Source: Proteobacteria bacterium UBA6920 (lineage in GTDB: Bacteria; Pseudomonadota; Gammaproteobacteria; SG8-11). Taken from it: a stretch of DNA of 43,172 nucleotides. The stretch is taken from the NCBI GenBank assembly GCA_002448875.1, contig DKAS01000109.1:6467-49638 (forward strand), in the 5' to 3' direction. A program made the position numbers and the translations under genes. The notes beneath the pieces are model-generated. The model saw only the letters and a program-made list of their open reading frames with translations. It did no database searches and was not told the DNA's origin. Positions 24,637 to 33,202 of this stretch are shown here, one piece after another. Each line of letters starts with the position of its first letter. The stretch's first letter is position 1.

Positions 24637-25248
24637 CTACTGCCCGGAACTGGCGCGCAGGAACGGGCGGTCATTTTCCGGCTTCTGTTCCCACTTCGCG
24701 TAGTATTTTTCCTTGAGTTTCTTGCGCTTGTCATCCCATTTTTCCGCTGCTTTGAATCCGTTTTCGTTGGGCGTTACCTGAATCATGACTTTGAACCATT
24801 CCTGAATTTCCTCCGGCTTGATCTGGCCGTTTTGCGGACGCAAGGTGAATCCCATGTTCTGGCTGCCCAGCAGGATGGAAGCGGCGTTGGGCAGGGGTTC
24901 GACCACGACATAGTAGGTTTTTCCGGCCGCCAGTTCCGCGGAGAGAAAATCGGCATTGCCGTTGGCGACCATGAAAAGATGTTTGCCCGGATTGGCCTGG
25001 TATGCCAGCTGTTGTTTGGTCTGTAATTCACCGACGAAAGAGTCACCGTCATACAGCTTGGCCGGCGCCGCGCCACCGCCGGTGAAGTTCTCCATGCGTT
25101 TGGGCCGCAGGAAGACCACCAGGGCTTTTTTGCTCACCGGCTCGGCGACCTTGGGATCGACCACCTTGAAGTTGGCGGCGCAACCGCTGCTGAGCGCGAT
25201 GACGAGGGCCGCAAGTGCCAGGAAAAGTTTATTTCTGGAAATGGCCAT
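24637..25248 (-). CDS. Putative lipoprotein (DUF2846-like)
   Basis: The 203-residue product has a clear lipoprotein signal (MAISRNKLFLALAALVIALS, lipobox SSGC, Cys23) and a beta-rich domain: ALVVFLRPKRMENFTG, KLYDGDSFVGELQTKQQLAY, HLFMVANGNADFLSAELAAGKTYYV. This resembles DUF2846-type periplasmic lipoproteins, whose role is unknown. The last 45 residues are charged (AAEKWDDKRKKLKEKYYAKW). AAGGGGG precedes ATG 25248. It lies in a row of three exported-protein genes on this strand. Confidence 0.72.
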   Translation of the reverse strand: MAISRNKLFLALAALVIALSSGCAANFKVVDPKVAEPVSKKALVVFLRPKRMENFTGGGAAPAKLYDGDSFVGELQTKQQLAYQANPGKHLFMVANGNADFLSAELAAGKTYYVVVEPLPNAASILLGSQNMGFTLRPQNGQIKPEEIQEWFKVMIQVTPNENGFKAAEKWDDKRKKLKEKYYAKWEQKPENDRPFLRASSGQ

Positions 25249-25336
25249 GGTATCCCCCTTGAGTTTGTGATGGCTGTTGCTGTTTTCGGCGGATTTCTCG
25301 GGAGCTTTAGCGCAGCGACGCAGAATGGATGCAGCG

Positions 25337-25369
25337 CTCCCGGCGGCGCTTAATGGGCGTCGCCGGGAG
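25337..25369. terminator. Strong stem-loop between exported-protein genes
   Basis: CTCCCGGCG (25337-25345) pairs with CGCCGGGAG (25361-25369), and four more inner pairs (one G-U) give a 13-base stem with loop TTAATGG. It lies 11 bases past the stop of the 25381-26520 gene on the minus strand. The T-run on that strand comes before, not after, the hairpin, so it is not a canonical terminator. Confidence 0.45.
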
Positions 25370-25380
25370 AAAACACGGGT

Positions 25381-26520
25381 CTAGCGGTTGGCTATCTTCT
25401 TGTATCCCGGTGGCAGGTCGAACAACGTGGCATCGACATTGCCTATCTCGATGCTCTTGACCTCCGTGTAGGATTCGAAAACCACAGTAGAGTCCGCCTC
25501 CCCGGAGGCGTTGGTCTTGCGTTCGGATCTTTTTCCCACCTTGTCGGCCAAACCGCTCAGCAGTCCGTTGAGTTGTTGTTGCATTTCATCTGCATCTGCA
25601 TCTGCATCTGCATCTGCATCCGTCGCATCACCGCTGTCTTCCCCCTCCTCGTCGGATTCATCCCGGTACTGCGGCCGGTTTTGCGCGCTCCCTTCGCTCT
25701 TCCACGTGACCTTGGTGACGATGGGGTAACCTTTGATCTTGGTCATGATATTCTTCAGCTTCCCGATGCCCTCTTCCTCAGGCACCGCCTCCAGCCCGAG
25801 CATGGCCATGCCAAACTGATTAATCAACTCCGGTTCTCCCGGCAAACCGGACTTTTTGCTGTAGGCATTAAAAAACGCGGTTTCCTGCCGCTTCAATTCG
25901 GCTACCTTGCCGCTTTCCGCGGTGTTCCAGAATTCCGCGGTCATGAGATCGGTGGTTCGTTCTTTGGTCTGGCTGTCCTCCATTTCGATTGTCCAGGTTA
26001 CCAAATACTGTTCACAGGCGAAGCCATTGATGGTTTTCCTGTTCCCGGTAGCATTCACCTTGATTTCATTGCGCACGGTGCGATCCTGAGACGCTGGTTT
26101 GCCAGGCTTGTCGGGTATCCTGGATGTTGCAGTGGACTTGTCGGATTTTTCCAGTTTGCTGGCCGCGTTCCCGGACTGATCCGTACGACGTAAATCAATC
26201 GGCTGCTCGTCATAGCTTTTTGCTGAGGGAAAGAGAGTCCAGACCCGATCTTTGTCGATGCGGTAGATGGTGTGTATCCTGTTCTCGCCGACCATATCGG
26301 AGAGTTGCCCCAGACTGGCTGCCAGGCTGCCGGCGGACTCTTCCCGTTTTAGGGCGCCCCTGATGTATTCTTTTTCCGCGGATTCGACATTGCCCAGGCC
26401 AAAAAGACCGTTGATTCTCACGACCCGTTCGACGATGACATCAGCCCGGGCCATTGACAGTGACATGCTGGTTCCCAGCAATATTCCCAGGAAGTGAATA
26501 ACCTTGGTTCGCCTGTTCAT
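25381..26520 (-). CDS. Exported protein of unknown function with an (Asp-Ala) repeat
   Basis: The 379-residue product has a Sec signal peptide (MNRRTKVIHFLGILLGTSMS, cleavage after SMARA at 26). The mature part includes IHTIYRIDKDRVWTLFPSAKSYDE, an unstructured Ser/Lys/Pro region (about 120-145), EIKVNATGNRKTINGFACEQYLVTW and AEFWNTAESGKVAELKRQE, a layout seen in DUF4412-like periplasmic proteins. Near residue 300 is an acidic tract with Asp-Ala repeats encoded by a hexanucleotide repeat (25591-25620). ATG 26520 follows GGAGGAAG; the longer frame to 26604 is rejected. It has no partner beyond two lipoprotein genes on the same strand. Confidence 0.72.
   Translation of the reverse strand: MNRRTKVIHFLGILLGTSMSLSMARADVIVERVVRINGLFGLGNVESAEKEYIRGALKREESAGSLAASLGQLSDMVGENRIHTIYRIDKDRVWTLFPSAKSYDEQPIDLRRTDQSGNAASKLEKSDKSTATSRIPDKPGKPASQDRTVRNEIKVNATGNRKTINGFACEQYLVTWTIEMEDSQTKERTTDLMTAEFWNTAESGKVAELKRQETAFFNAYSKKSGLPGEPELINQFGMAMLGLEAVPEEEGIGKLKNIMTKIKGYPIVTKVTWKSEGSAQNRPQYRDESDEEGEDSGDATDADADADADADEMQQQLNGLLSGLADKVGKRSERKTNASGEADSTVVFESYTEVKSIEIGNVDATLFDLPPGYKKIANR
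25591..25620. repeat. Hexanucleotide tandem repeat (TGCATC)5 inside a coding region
   Basis: Five perfect copies of TGCATC, with a near copy (TTCATC) to the left, encode alternating Asp-Ala on the minus strand. The unit is a multiple of three, so slippage would change the tract length without breaking the frame. Confidence 0.9.
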
Positions 26521-26727
26521 GGCGGTCTTCCTCCCGGTGATTGGCCTGTAGTATTGTTCGTCACCGGGCCTTACTTCGAACTTACTCACAAGCTGCGCCT
26601 TCAACGGGTGCGAATCATCGGTTCTTGCGATGAAAAATTTTTATCGTCAGAATAGGCAGATTAGTGAGTTGTCCCCTGCGTTATGCGGCAGGCAGCCACA
26701 ATGTTTAGCCGGCGCTGGAGGGTGCAA

Positions 26728-27618
26728 ATGGATGCGGAAAGGGGTGGCATACAGCACGTTGCCGATACCGCTTATTGGATGGCCTCCTACCGTGCCGCCG
26801 AAAGTGAGCGTGGCGACGCGCTGTTCCGCGATCCGCTGGCGAAAGTACTGGTCGGCGAGCGTGGCGCGGCAATCGTCAAGAGCATGCAGTCCATCGGCCG
26901 TTTCGCTTATTGGGGGCTGGTGATGCGCACCTGTCTGATCGACGAGTGGTTGCAGGCCAGTGTGGCGCAGGGTTACCACACCATTATCAATCTCGGCGCC
27001 GGTCTGGATACCCGGCCCTACCGCTTGTCGTTCGCGGCGCCGGTGCATTGGATAGAATTGGACTATCCGCAGGTCATCGCCATGAAAGACGATAAACTGC
27101 GCGGTGAAACTCCGCGCTGCCGGCTGGAGCGCATCGCCTGTGATCTGAGCGATCGCGGACAGCGCCGCCAGCTGTTTGCCGAGCTCGATAGTCGCATCGG
27201 TCCGGCGGTGGTGTTGACCGAGGGGGTGATACCCTATCTCGATGAACCGGTGGTGCGTGAGCTGGCCGGTGATCTGCATGGCCCGGAAAATTTTCGCCGC
27301 TGGATCAGCGAATATTATTCGCCGGCGGTGTATCCACGCTATCGTTCGCCGCAATTTCAGCAGCTGCTGAATGATGCGCCGTTTCGCTTCTTTCCCGACG
27401 ACTGGTTTTCGGTCTTCGCCAGCGGTGGCTGGCAGCGGAGCGAAATGCGCTATCTGGTCGATGAGGGGTTGCGCCGCGGTCGCCGCTTTCCCGTGCCGTG
27501 GTGGGCGAATCTGCTGCGTTTATTCGTTGGCCAGGAAAAATTTCTGGAAAAAATCCGCTTGACGGCCTATGTGGTTTTCGAAAAGACAGGTGCGTCCGCG
27601 ATCGCCAGCAATCAGTAA
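26728..27618 (+). CDS. SAM-dependent methyltransferase, leucine carboxyl methyltransferase-like
   Basis: The 296-residue protein matches the LCM/TIGR00027-type family: DTAYWMASYRAAESERGDALFRDPLA at the start, then the SAM-binding IINLGAGLDTRPYRL, WIELDYPQVIAMK and VVLTEGVIPYL. Members methylate small molecules or carboxyl groups; the substrate here is unknown. ATG 26728 has GGAGGG at 26717-26722. It is divergent from the exported-protein gene and followed by an Spx/ArsC-like gene after a GC-rich hairpin. Confidence 0.87.
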   Translation: MDAERGGIQHVADTAYWMASYRAAESERGDALFRDPLAKVLVGERGAAIVKSMQSIGRFAYWGLVMRTCLIDEWLQASVAQGYHTIINLGAGLDTRPYRLSFAAPVHWIELDYPQVIAMKDDKLRGETPRCRLERIACDLSDRGQRRQLFAELDSRIGPAVVLTEGVIPYLDEPVVRELAGDLHGPENFRRWISEYYSPAVYPRYRSPQFQQLLNDAPFRFFPDDWFSVFASGGWQRSEMRYLVDEGLRRGRRFPVPWWANLLRLFVGQEKFLEKIRLTAYVVFEKTGASAIASNQ

Positions 27619-27625
27619 TAGCTAC

Positions 27626-27649
27626 CGGCCGCCGCCGCGCGGGCGGCCG
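27626..27649. terminator. GC-rich hairpin after methyltransferase gene
   Basis: CGGCCGCC (27626-27633) pairs perfectly with GGCGGCCG (27642-27649) over an 8-base loop, seven bases after the stop at 27618. Only TCTTT follows, so termination may be weak and the next gene (27672) could be reached by readthrough. Confidence 0.45.
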
Positions 27650-27671
27650 TCTTTGAGGTGGAAACAGCGAC

Positions 27672-28025
27672 ATGATCAAATTCTATGGTTACAAGAAGTG
27701 CGACACCTGCCGCAAGGCCGAGGCACGGCTCAAGGCCCTGGGCCGGGAATACGAGTTTATCGATATCACGGCATCTCCGCCCGGCGCCGCACAGTTGCGC
27801 CAGGTGGCGGCGCTGGCCGGCATCACACCGCTGAAGATGTTCAATACCAGCGGCGTGCAGTATCGGGAGCTGGATATCAAAAGCAGGCTGCCGCAGCTCA
27901 GCGAGGCGCAGATTTTCGATTTGCTCGCGGGCAATGGCCGCCTGATCAAGCGCCCGGTGGTCAGCGATGGCGAGCGCGCCAGCGTAGGTTATAAGGAGGC
28001 TGAATTTGCGCAGTGCTGGCGTTGA
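27672..28025 (+). CDS. Spx/ArsC-like thioredoxin-fold protein
   Basis: The 117-residue protein belongs to the ArsC/Spx/YffB family: FYGYKKCDTCRKAEARLKALG with a Cys10-x-x-Cys13 motif, an Asp-Ile segment (EFIDITASPPGAAQLRQV), MFNTSGVQYREL and GRLIKRPVVSDG. Classical ArsC has the catalytic Cys and three Arg residues; here the CxxC form and RLIKRPV suggest a YffB/Spx-like redox protein or an arsenate reductase, and sequence alone cannot decide. GAGGTGG precedes ATG 27672. It ends 16 bases from the convergent DUF1566 gene. Confidence 0.87.
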   Translation: MIKFYGYKKCDTCRKAEARLKALGREYEFIDITASPPGAAQLRQVAALAGITPLKMFNTSGVQYRELDIKSRLPQLSEAQIFDLLAGNGRLIKRPVVSDGERASVGYKEAEFAQCWR

Positions 28026-28041
28026 CTTTCCCGCCGCTGAA

Positions 28042-28599
28042 TCAAAATCCGCCGCGCACGAGGCGCAAATGCGCAAGCACGATGGCGCGATCAGCCAAAA
28101 AGTGGCCGCCGCTTTTGAAATCGATCTGGTAGGCATCGGTGTCGGCAAGGGTGTAAAGCGGTGACGAAGTCCAGTACTTGGTGGCAGGCGGCGTGTCGGG
28201 GAATATCGTCAGATTGATGGCGGGGGCGGAACAGCGCAATTCGGCGATGGAAGACAGCTCCTTGAGATTGGGGACGCGCCAGTCGGTGGCATTGGCGAAG
28301 CCGCCGGTGGCATTCACGGTTTGCGCGGCCAGCAGGGCATCCTTCCAGTAAAAATCGTAGGCGTTGGTCGGCAGGCAGCGATCATCGGCAAGATCCGCAG
28401 TACCCCCATCGTTCAGGGTGTAGCCCTGCGAACAGCGCTTCCAGACCAGGCCGGTGACATTGTCGGTGGCCGTGCCGTTGCTGTTGACCGTGAACCGGTT
28501 GGTGGGTGAAGTCGCATTGATGCTGGGCAGGCAATCGGCGCCCGCAGCGCCGGCCGCCGTGGCCCATATCAGCATGACGATACAGTGTTTGGCAGTCAC
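28042..28599 (-). CDS. Exported DUF1566 (Lcl C-terminal) protein
   Basis: The 185-residue product has a signal peptide (MTAKHCIVMLIWATAAGAAGA, cleavage before DCLPS) and a DUF1566 domain: NVTGLVWKRCSQGYTLNDGG, DWRVPNLKELSSIAEL, KYWTSSPLYTLADTDAYQIDF, LRLVRGG. These match the C-terminal domain of Legionella Lcl-type surface proteins. The start is GTG 28599, 13 bases past the stop of the PKD lipoprotein, with AAGGGAG as ribosome site; the upstream frame overlapping the lipoprotein gene is rejected. It repeats the C-terminal domain of that lipoprotein as a stand-alone secreted copy, so both probably act at the cell surface. Confidence 0.8.
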   Translation of the reverse strand: MTAKHCIVMLIWATAAGAAGADCLPSINATSPTNRFTVNSNGTATDNVTGLVWKRCSQGYTLNDGGTADLADDRCLPTNAYDFYWKDALLAAQTVNATGGFANATDWRVPNLKELSSIAELRCSAPAINLTIFPDTPPATKYWTSSPLYTLADTDAYQIDFKSGGHFLADRAIVLAHLRLVRGGF

Positions 28600-28612
28600 C
28601 TTTCCGGCTCCC

Positions 28613-31315
28613 TTAAGGTCCGCGCACCAGCATGACATAGCGCGCGGTGGCTTTATCGAATTGATAGTCATTTCCCGAATTGAGGCTGACCACCCAGGCG
28701 GCGGCGCCGCTGCTGGCCGACGGCGTGGATGTCCAGTAATAGCTGCCCTTGGTGTAGGGGAAGAAATTGAAATCGATGATGGTGTTATAGCTGATGATGC
28801 CGCGCAACTCATCCCGCGTCGGCAGGCGCCAGTCGTTGTGGCCGCACAAGCCGATCGCATTGACCCGCGCCACATAGGCCTCGGTGTTGCAACCCACGAC
28901 ATCCACGCAACTGGCGCCGACGGCGACGGCCGTGCCGTCGCTGGTGCCGGGATTGCCGCCGTCATTGACGCCGGTGGAGTTGAACCAGCTGTAACTGTGG
29001 CGGTAGTCGCGCAAGGCGTTGGTATTCACCTTGGTCTCCCACATAAGATGGGTGACTTCGTCGTTGACGCAGTCCCAGACCGCGGCGCTTACGGCCAGGG
29101 GGTTGCCGGCGGCATCGATCTTGGTGAATTGCAGGCCCGCTACACCGTCGGCATCATTGTTGGCGGTGGCGTCACGGCCAAAGGAACAGTCCTGCTGGTT
29201 GATGGTTTCGCCGATGCAGGTGGGGTTGTTGCCGCTGGGCACATTGCCGCCAAAGGTGATGCCGGTGTCGTTCAAGGCCATGGCGGTCTGAATCGGCGGT
29301 GCCGGATACACGGTGACGGTGACCGTCGCCGAGGCGCTGTCACCGGCGCTGTCGGTGACCGTGAGTTTGGCGATGATGTCGCTTGCCTTTGTCACCGGCG
29401 GGGCGGTAAAGCCGGCCAGTACCTTGTTGGCGTTGAGCAAAGTCAGCCCGGTGGGCGCCTGAACCAGACTCCATTGGTATGCGGTGCTGGGCAGCACGCC
29501 GTCCGGGTCGCTGGAATAGCCGCCGTCCAGGCGGACCGCATCAGAGGACTGGACGCTGCGGTTGGCGCCGGCATCGGCGATCGGCGGTATGTTTTTCGGG
29601 TTGACCGTGATGGTGACGGTGGCGGGCGCGGAAGCGACGTTGCTGTTGTCGGTGACTACCAGCTGGAAAACGAGGTCAAACGGACCGGCGGCGGCCGCGG
29701 GGGCGGTGAAGCGCGTGATGGCCGGATTGATGGCATCCGTTTGCAGATTGACCGCGGGCGCGCCGTTGCTCACCTGTGTCCAGGTAAAGGCAATGATCTT
29801 TCCGTCACTGTCGCTGGAGGCGGATCCATCCAGGGTGACCGCCGCGCCTTCGGTGACGCTGCGGTTGGTGCCGGCGATGGCCGTGGGCGGCACATCGGGC
29901 GTGATGGTGATCACGGCGCTGTCGAAGGCGGAAGCGCCCGCTTCATCGGTGACCTTCAGTTGGAACGTCAGCTTGCTGCTGGCGCCGACCAGGGGCGCGG
30001 TGAACGAGGCGGTCGCCAAATTGGCGTTTTTCAGGGTTACTGTCGGCGCACCGGCGATCTGCGTCCAGGCGAAGGTCGGTGCCCTGCTGCCGTCCGGATC
30101 GTTGCCGCTGCCCTGCAAGGTTGCGCCGGTGCCGGCGAGCACCGTCTGGTCGGGGCCGGCGTTGGCGGTGGGCGGCTTGTTTTTCGGATTGACCGTGATC
30201 GTGGTGCTGGCGGTCGAGCTTTCGTTCGCCGCGTTACTCACCTTTAGTGTGAACACCAGACTGGTGCTGGCGGTGACAACGGGCGCGGTGAAAATCGCGT
30301 TGGCAGGATTGGTGTCGGCCTGCAATTGCACCGTGGGCTGTCCCGCCGTTTGTTGCCAGGTAAAGGTGCAAGCGACACAGGCCTTGCCCTGGCTGTCGGT
30401 GGAGAGGGAACCGTCGAGGACGACGCTGTCGCCTTCCAGTACCGTCTGATTCGCGCCGGCCTTGGCTATCGGCGTGGTATTGGCGCGCGGCTGCACGGTG
30501 ACGGTGACGGTGTCTTCGGCACTGACATCGGCATCGTCGGTGACGGTGAGTTTGAACACCAGCGGGGTGTCGGCGGTGACCGTGGGGGCGGTGAAGTTCA
30601 GCACCTGCTCGCTGGTGACGACACCGTTGAGCACGCCGGTATCGGGCACTTCCTGCCACAGGTAGCTCTTGATGCTGCCGTCGTCGGTGGAGCCGCTGGC
30701 GCTGAGGCTGACCGGGTCGCCGGCGGTCACGGTGATGTCGGCGCCGGCGTCGGCGTGGGGAGGCTGATTCGTCGAACCGCCGGGCGGGGCGTCGGCCACC
30801 CGGGGGTTGGTGCCGAGTTTCAATTCGTCGAGGTTAATGATGCCGTCATGGTCCTCATCGATGTTGAAGTCGAACGGTAGATCCATGAAGCTGACGGTGC
30901 TGACTTGGCCGGCAACGACCTCCAGATCCTGGTCGGCCGATTCGGTCACCAGCAATTCACCATATGCCTCTGTATAATAGTAATAACGCAGCCGGGCTTT
31001 ATAGGTGCCAACGGGCAGCAGGATGGCATCGGACGTAATCTTGGCGCCATCGTCGCTGATCCGCAGCGTTTTTTCTTCAAGGTTGTCGGGGAAATACAGT
31101 TTGACTACCAGCGTGGCGTTGGGGACCTTGGTCAGGGCGGCGGGGTAGGGAAGTTGAACGCTGTTGCCTGTGCTTCCGGCGCTTTTATCGGGTGCGTTGT
31201 CGGTGTAACCGCAACCGGTGGACAGGGTCAGCCAGCATGCCGTCGTCGCCAGGGCGGCGCCAAATCTTGATCTATTCAATTTTGTCTTGCGGGTCATGCT
31301 GTCGCTCAGAGACAT
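28613..31315 (-). CDS. Lipoprotein with Ca-binding loop, five PKD-like domains and DUF1566
   Basis: The 900-residue lipoprotein (lipobox LSTGC, Cys35) has a strand-rich N-terminal domain (50-145), a calcium-binding type loop DEDHDGIINLDE (153-164), then five PKD/REJ-like Ig domains (about 184-700), each opening with a PPxAxAG-type start (HADAGADITV, AKAGANQTV, TANAGPDQTV, TAIAGTNRSV, ADAGANRSV). The last 170 residues are a DUF1566 domain (TNALRDYRHSYSW, DWRLPTRDELRGII, YYWTSTPSAS). This is the build of a surface adhesin or enzyme-presenting protein. ATG 31315 has GGAAAAGG just ahead; ATG 31297 is an alternative. It lies between an Ig-like membrane protein and a small DUF1566 gene in one operon. 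Confidence 0.85.
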   Translation of the reverse strand: MSLSDSMTRKTKLNRSRFGAALATTACWLTLSTGCGYTDNAPDKSAGSTGNSVQLPYPAALTKVPNATLVVKLYFPDNLEEKTLRISDDGAKITSDAILLPVGTYKARLRYYYYTEAYGELLVTESADQDLEVVAGQVSTVSFMDLPFDFNIDEDHDGIINLDELKLGTNPRVADAPPGGSTNQPPHADAGADITVTAGDPVSLSASGSTDDGSIKSYLWQEVPDTGVLNGVVTSEQVLNFTAPTVTADTPLVFKLTVTDDADVSAEDTVTVTVQPRANTTPIAKAGANQTVLEGDSVVLDGSLSTDSQGKACVACTFTWQQTAGQPTVQLQADTNPANAIFTAPVVTASTSLVFTLKVSNAANESSTASTTITVNPKNKPPTANAGPDQTVLAGTGATLQGSGNDPDGSRAPTFAWTQIAGAPTVTLKNANLATASFTAPLVGASSKLTFQLKVTDEAGASAFDSAVITITPDVPPTAIAGTNRSVTEGAAVTLDGSASSDSDGKIIAFTWTQVSNGAPAVNLQTDAINPAITRFTAPAAAAGPFDLVFQLVVTDNSNVASAPATVTITVNPKNIPPIADAGANRSVQSSDAVRLDGGYSSDPDGVLPSTAYQWSLVQAPTGLTLLNANKVLAGFTAPPVTKASDIIAKLTVTDSAGDSASATVTVTVYPAPPIQTAMALNDTGITFGGNVPSGNNPTCIGETINQQDCSFGRDATANNDADGVAGLQFTKIDAAGNPLAVSAAVWDCVNDEVTHLMWETKVNTNALRDYRHSYSWFNSTGVNDGGNPGTSDGTAVAVGASCVDVVGCNTEAYVARVNAIGLCGHNDWRLPTRDELRGIISYNTIIDFNFFPYTKGSYYWTSTPSASSGAAAWVVSLNSGNDYQFDKATARYVMLVRGP

Positions 31316-31369
31316 ACCTTTTCCATGTGCCGTCCCGCAGCGTTCCCGGGGATTACCGGTGACGAACGA

Positions 31370-32152
31370 TTAAGGAGTTGGATCTTTAGGCCCTGTGACG
31401 ACCACGCTGCCCGTGTCGCCGCTGCTACCACCGTTACCATTAGAATTCGATTTATCCGACGATTGCTGGCTGGCATACAAGGCGCCGGTGAGCAGCACGC
31501 CGCCGGCCACATACCACCACTTTCTGTTGCTGTTACCGGCGGTCGTGGTCTCGGCCTGGGTGTTTTCGTCCGTGCCCAGCTCGGGCAGCGTGGCAGGCGC
31601 GGAGGCCTCGGTGGCGGGGGCGGCGCTTTCCGCCGGCACCTCCGCTGCCTGTGGCGGCGGGGCGGCAGTCTCGGTTGCCGGCGCGGCGGGTGTCTGCGCC
31701 TGCGTATCGGCATCCGCCGCCTTGGGTATAACCGCCAGAGCCAGCGGCGCCGACGCCGCGCCGCGCAACACCCGATTGTCGGCGTTATCGATGGCTTCGA
31801 CGTAATATTCGATGGCCGGGGCCCGGACCTGATAGGGCGCGATATCCAGATAAAAGGCGGTGCGTGGCTTCGCTTTTCTGCGCATGGGCACTTTCAGATA
31901 TTGCACTTCGCCTTTGAGGCGAAAATAAAGAAATACCTCGCGGACTCCCGATTGCGTATCTGAAATGGTGAGATTGATTCGGGTCCGCTGACCTTCGGTC
32001 GCGGTAAGCGCCGCGTCGGCGAATTCGATGACGGGCGGCTCCATGTCGATGATTTCTTCGGTAACATCGGCAGCGCCGGCCGGGAACATCGGAAAGAAAG
32101 CGGCGGGCACCAGCAGGGCAGATAGCAGGCGGAATTTGACGGATAGCGGCAT
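31370..32152 (-). CDS. Exported Ig-like protein with a C-terminal membrane anchor
   Basis: The 260-residue product has a signal peptide (cleavage after FPAGAA, about 27), a beta-sandwich domain (about 38-140: PPVIEFADAALTATEGQR, VREVFLYFRLKGEVQYLKV, AIEYYVEAIDNADNRVLR) common in cell-surface proteins, a Pro/Ala/Thr linker (150-215) and one membrane helix near 218-233 (WWYVAGGVLLTGALYA) followed by a Ser/Asn/Gly tail. Thus the Ig domain faces the periplasm. It is first in the three-gene operon (54 bases before the PKD lipoprotein). The promoter TATAAT lies only five bases before ATG 32152, with no ribosome binding site, suggesting a leaderless message. Confidence 0.75.
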   Translation of the reverse strand: MPLSVKFRLLSALLVPAAFFPMFPAGAADVTEEIIDMEPPVIEFADAALTATEGQRTRINLTISDTQSGVREVFLYFRLKGEVQYLKVPMRRKAKPRTAFYLDIAPYQVRAPAIEYYVEAIDNADNRVLRGAASAPLALAVIPKAADADTQAQTPAAPATETAAPPPQAAEVPAESAAPATEASAPATLPELGTDENTQAETTTAGNSNRKWWYVAGGVLLTGALYASQQSSDKSNSNGNGGSSGDTGSVVVTGPKDPTP

Positions 32153-32592
32153 GGCGCATTATAGCATTGTCGCTTGGGCTGCAAAGTGCGAAATTCTGAG
32201 CCAGGGGAAGTATCTTTGCTGGGGTATACATTTTTCCGTAAGAGGATGACGCTCTGTTGCTTGAACTTAACGTAATCTCTCTAAGCAAAATATTAAGAAA
32301 AATTCAGATGACGGGTTCTTGAACACCCTTCCCCCGTAGTTCCCCCCAGGGAACGTAATAGTGCCTTTCAAATGCCGGTTATGCCCGGTGTTTCGTGCCG
32401 GCTCGTTATGTCAACTTGCCGGTCGCATATTCGTGTTCCCGCCGGGGGGCGATCCTGCTCCCGCGCCTTGCACAAGCCCTGCCCTGGCATCATCGGCGGT
32501 GCAGCGGACGGTGAAAATTACGAGAACCACTTCTTTTGCCGGAAAAAATCCATAATAATTCGTGCAACTTGTCGGTACGGGTGTCGTCTGCA
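32153..32592. other. Divergent intergenic region ahead of mntP
   Basis: These 440 bases hold the minus-strand promoter (32158-32185) and a GTTCCC-CCCA-GGGAAC hairpin (32339-32354). The segment 32225-32310 is AT-rich. I looked for the yybP-ykoY manganese riboswitch core that often precedes mntP and did not find it. No gene is supported. Confidence 0.5.
32158..32185 (-). promoter_or_regulatory. Extended -10 promoter directly upstream of the exported operon
   Basis: On the minus strand a perfect extended -10, TGCTATAAT (TATAAT at 32163-32158), has a TTTGCA -35 (32185-32180) at 16-base spacing. Transcription would start at about 32152-32151, on or next to the ATG of the Ig-like gene. Confidence 0.6.
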
Positions 32593-33132
32593 ATGTTGGA
32601 AGTCATTATCCTGGCCATTGCCCTGAGCATGGATGCCTTCGCCGTTTCCATCGGTCTGGGGTCCAAGCAGAAAACCAGTCCTCTGGCCCTGGCAAGAATG
32701 TCGGGCTTTTACTTTGGCGCCTTTCAGGCGCTCATGCCGCTGATTGGCTATCTGGGCGGGCGGGGAATATTCGGCTGGATAGAAGCTTTCGCACCCTGGG
32801 TGGCTTGCGCCTTGCTTTGCCTGATCGGCGGGAAAATGATTTACGAATCGTTTGCCGAGGGCATAGAGGAAGATATCCAGCAGGTGACCCATCGGGTCAT
32901 GCTGATGCTGGCCATCGCCACCAGCATCGATGCCATGGCGGCGGGCTTCACCTTGACCCTGCTAACGGTCGATCCCTTTCTTGCCTGTTTTATCATCGGC
33001 GTGACCACCTTCGCGTTCAGCTTCGCCGGAGTGTTCGTGGGCTGGAAAAGCGGTACCTGGCTGGAGAGCAAGGCGGAGCTGCTGGGCGGGGTTGTGCTGG
33101 TGCTGATCGGGTTGAAAATCGTCATCTTCTAG
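32593..33132 (+). CDS. mntP: Manganese efflux pump MntP
   Basis: The 179-residue inner-membrane protein has six membrane segments and the two half-repeat motifs of Mnt[15 protein letters not shown] (Asp14) and [16 protein letters not shown] (Asp113), the conserved acidic residues of Mn export. Other family stretches are [15 protein letters not shown] and [15 protein letters not shown]. Length is close to E. coli MntP (188). ATG 32593 begins the first membrane segment; the frame opens earlier but without a hydrophobic start. A ribosome site is not obvious, and no riboswitch core was found upstream. Confidence 0.93.
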   Translation: MLEVIILAIALSMDAFAVSIGLGSKQKTSPLALARMSGFYFGAFQALMPLIGYLGGRGIFGWIEAFAPWVACALLCLIGGKMIYESFAEGIEEDIQQVTHRVMLMLAIATSIDAMAAGFTLTLLTVDPFLACFIIGVTTFAFSFAGVFVGWKSGTWLESKAELLGGVVLVLIGLKIVIF

Positions 33133-33202
33133 CGGTGGGCGAGCGGAGCACCATGACGGTTGCGTACAAAACGATAGATATGGGTTCAGACAGATCACCG
33201 GG

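Noticed and set aside
28454..30449. Long Gly/Val-rich plus-strand frames
   Set aside because: Antisense to the PKD lipoprotein; repeats there mirror the PKD repeats.
32300..32592. yybP-ykoY manganese riboswitch ahead of mntP
   Set aside because: The GGGGAGTA-type core was not found; only isolated similar bits.
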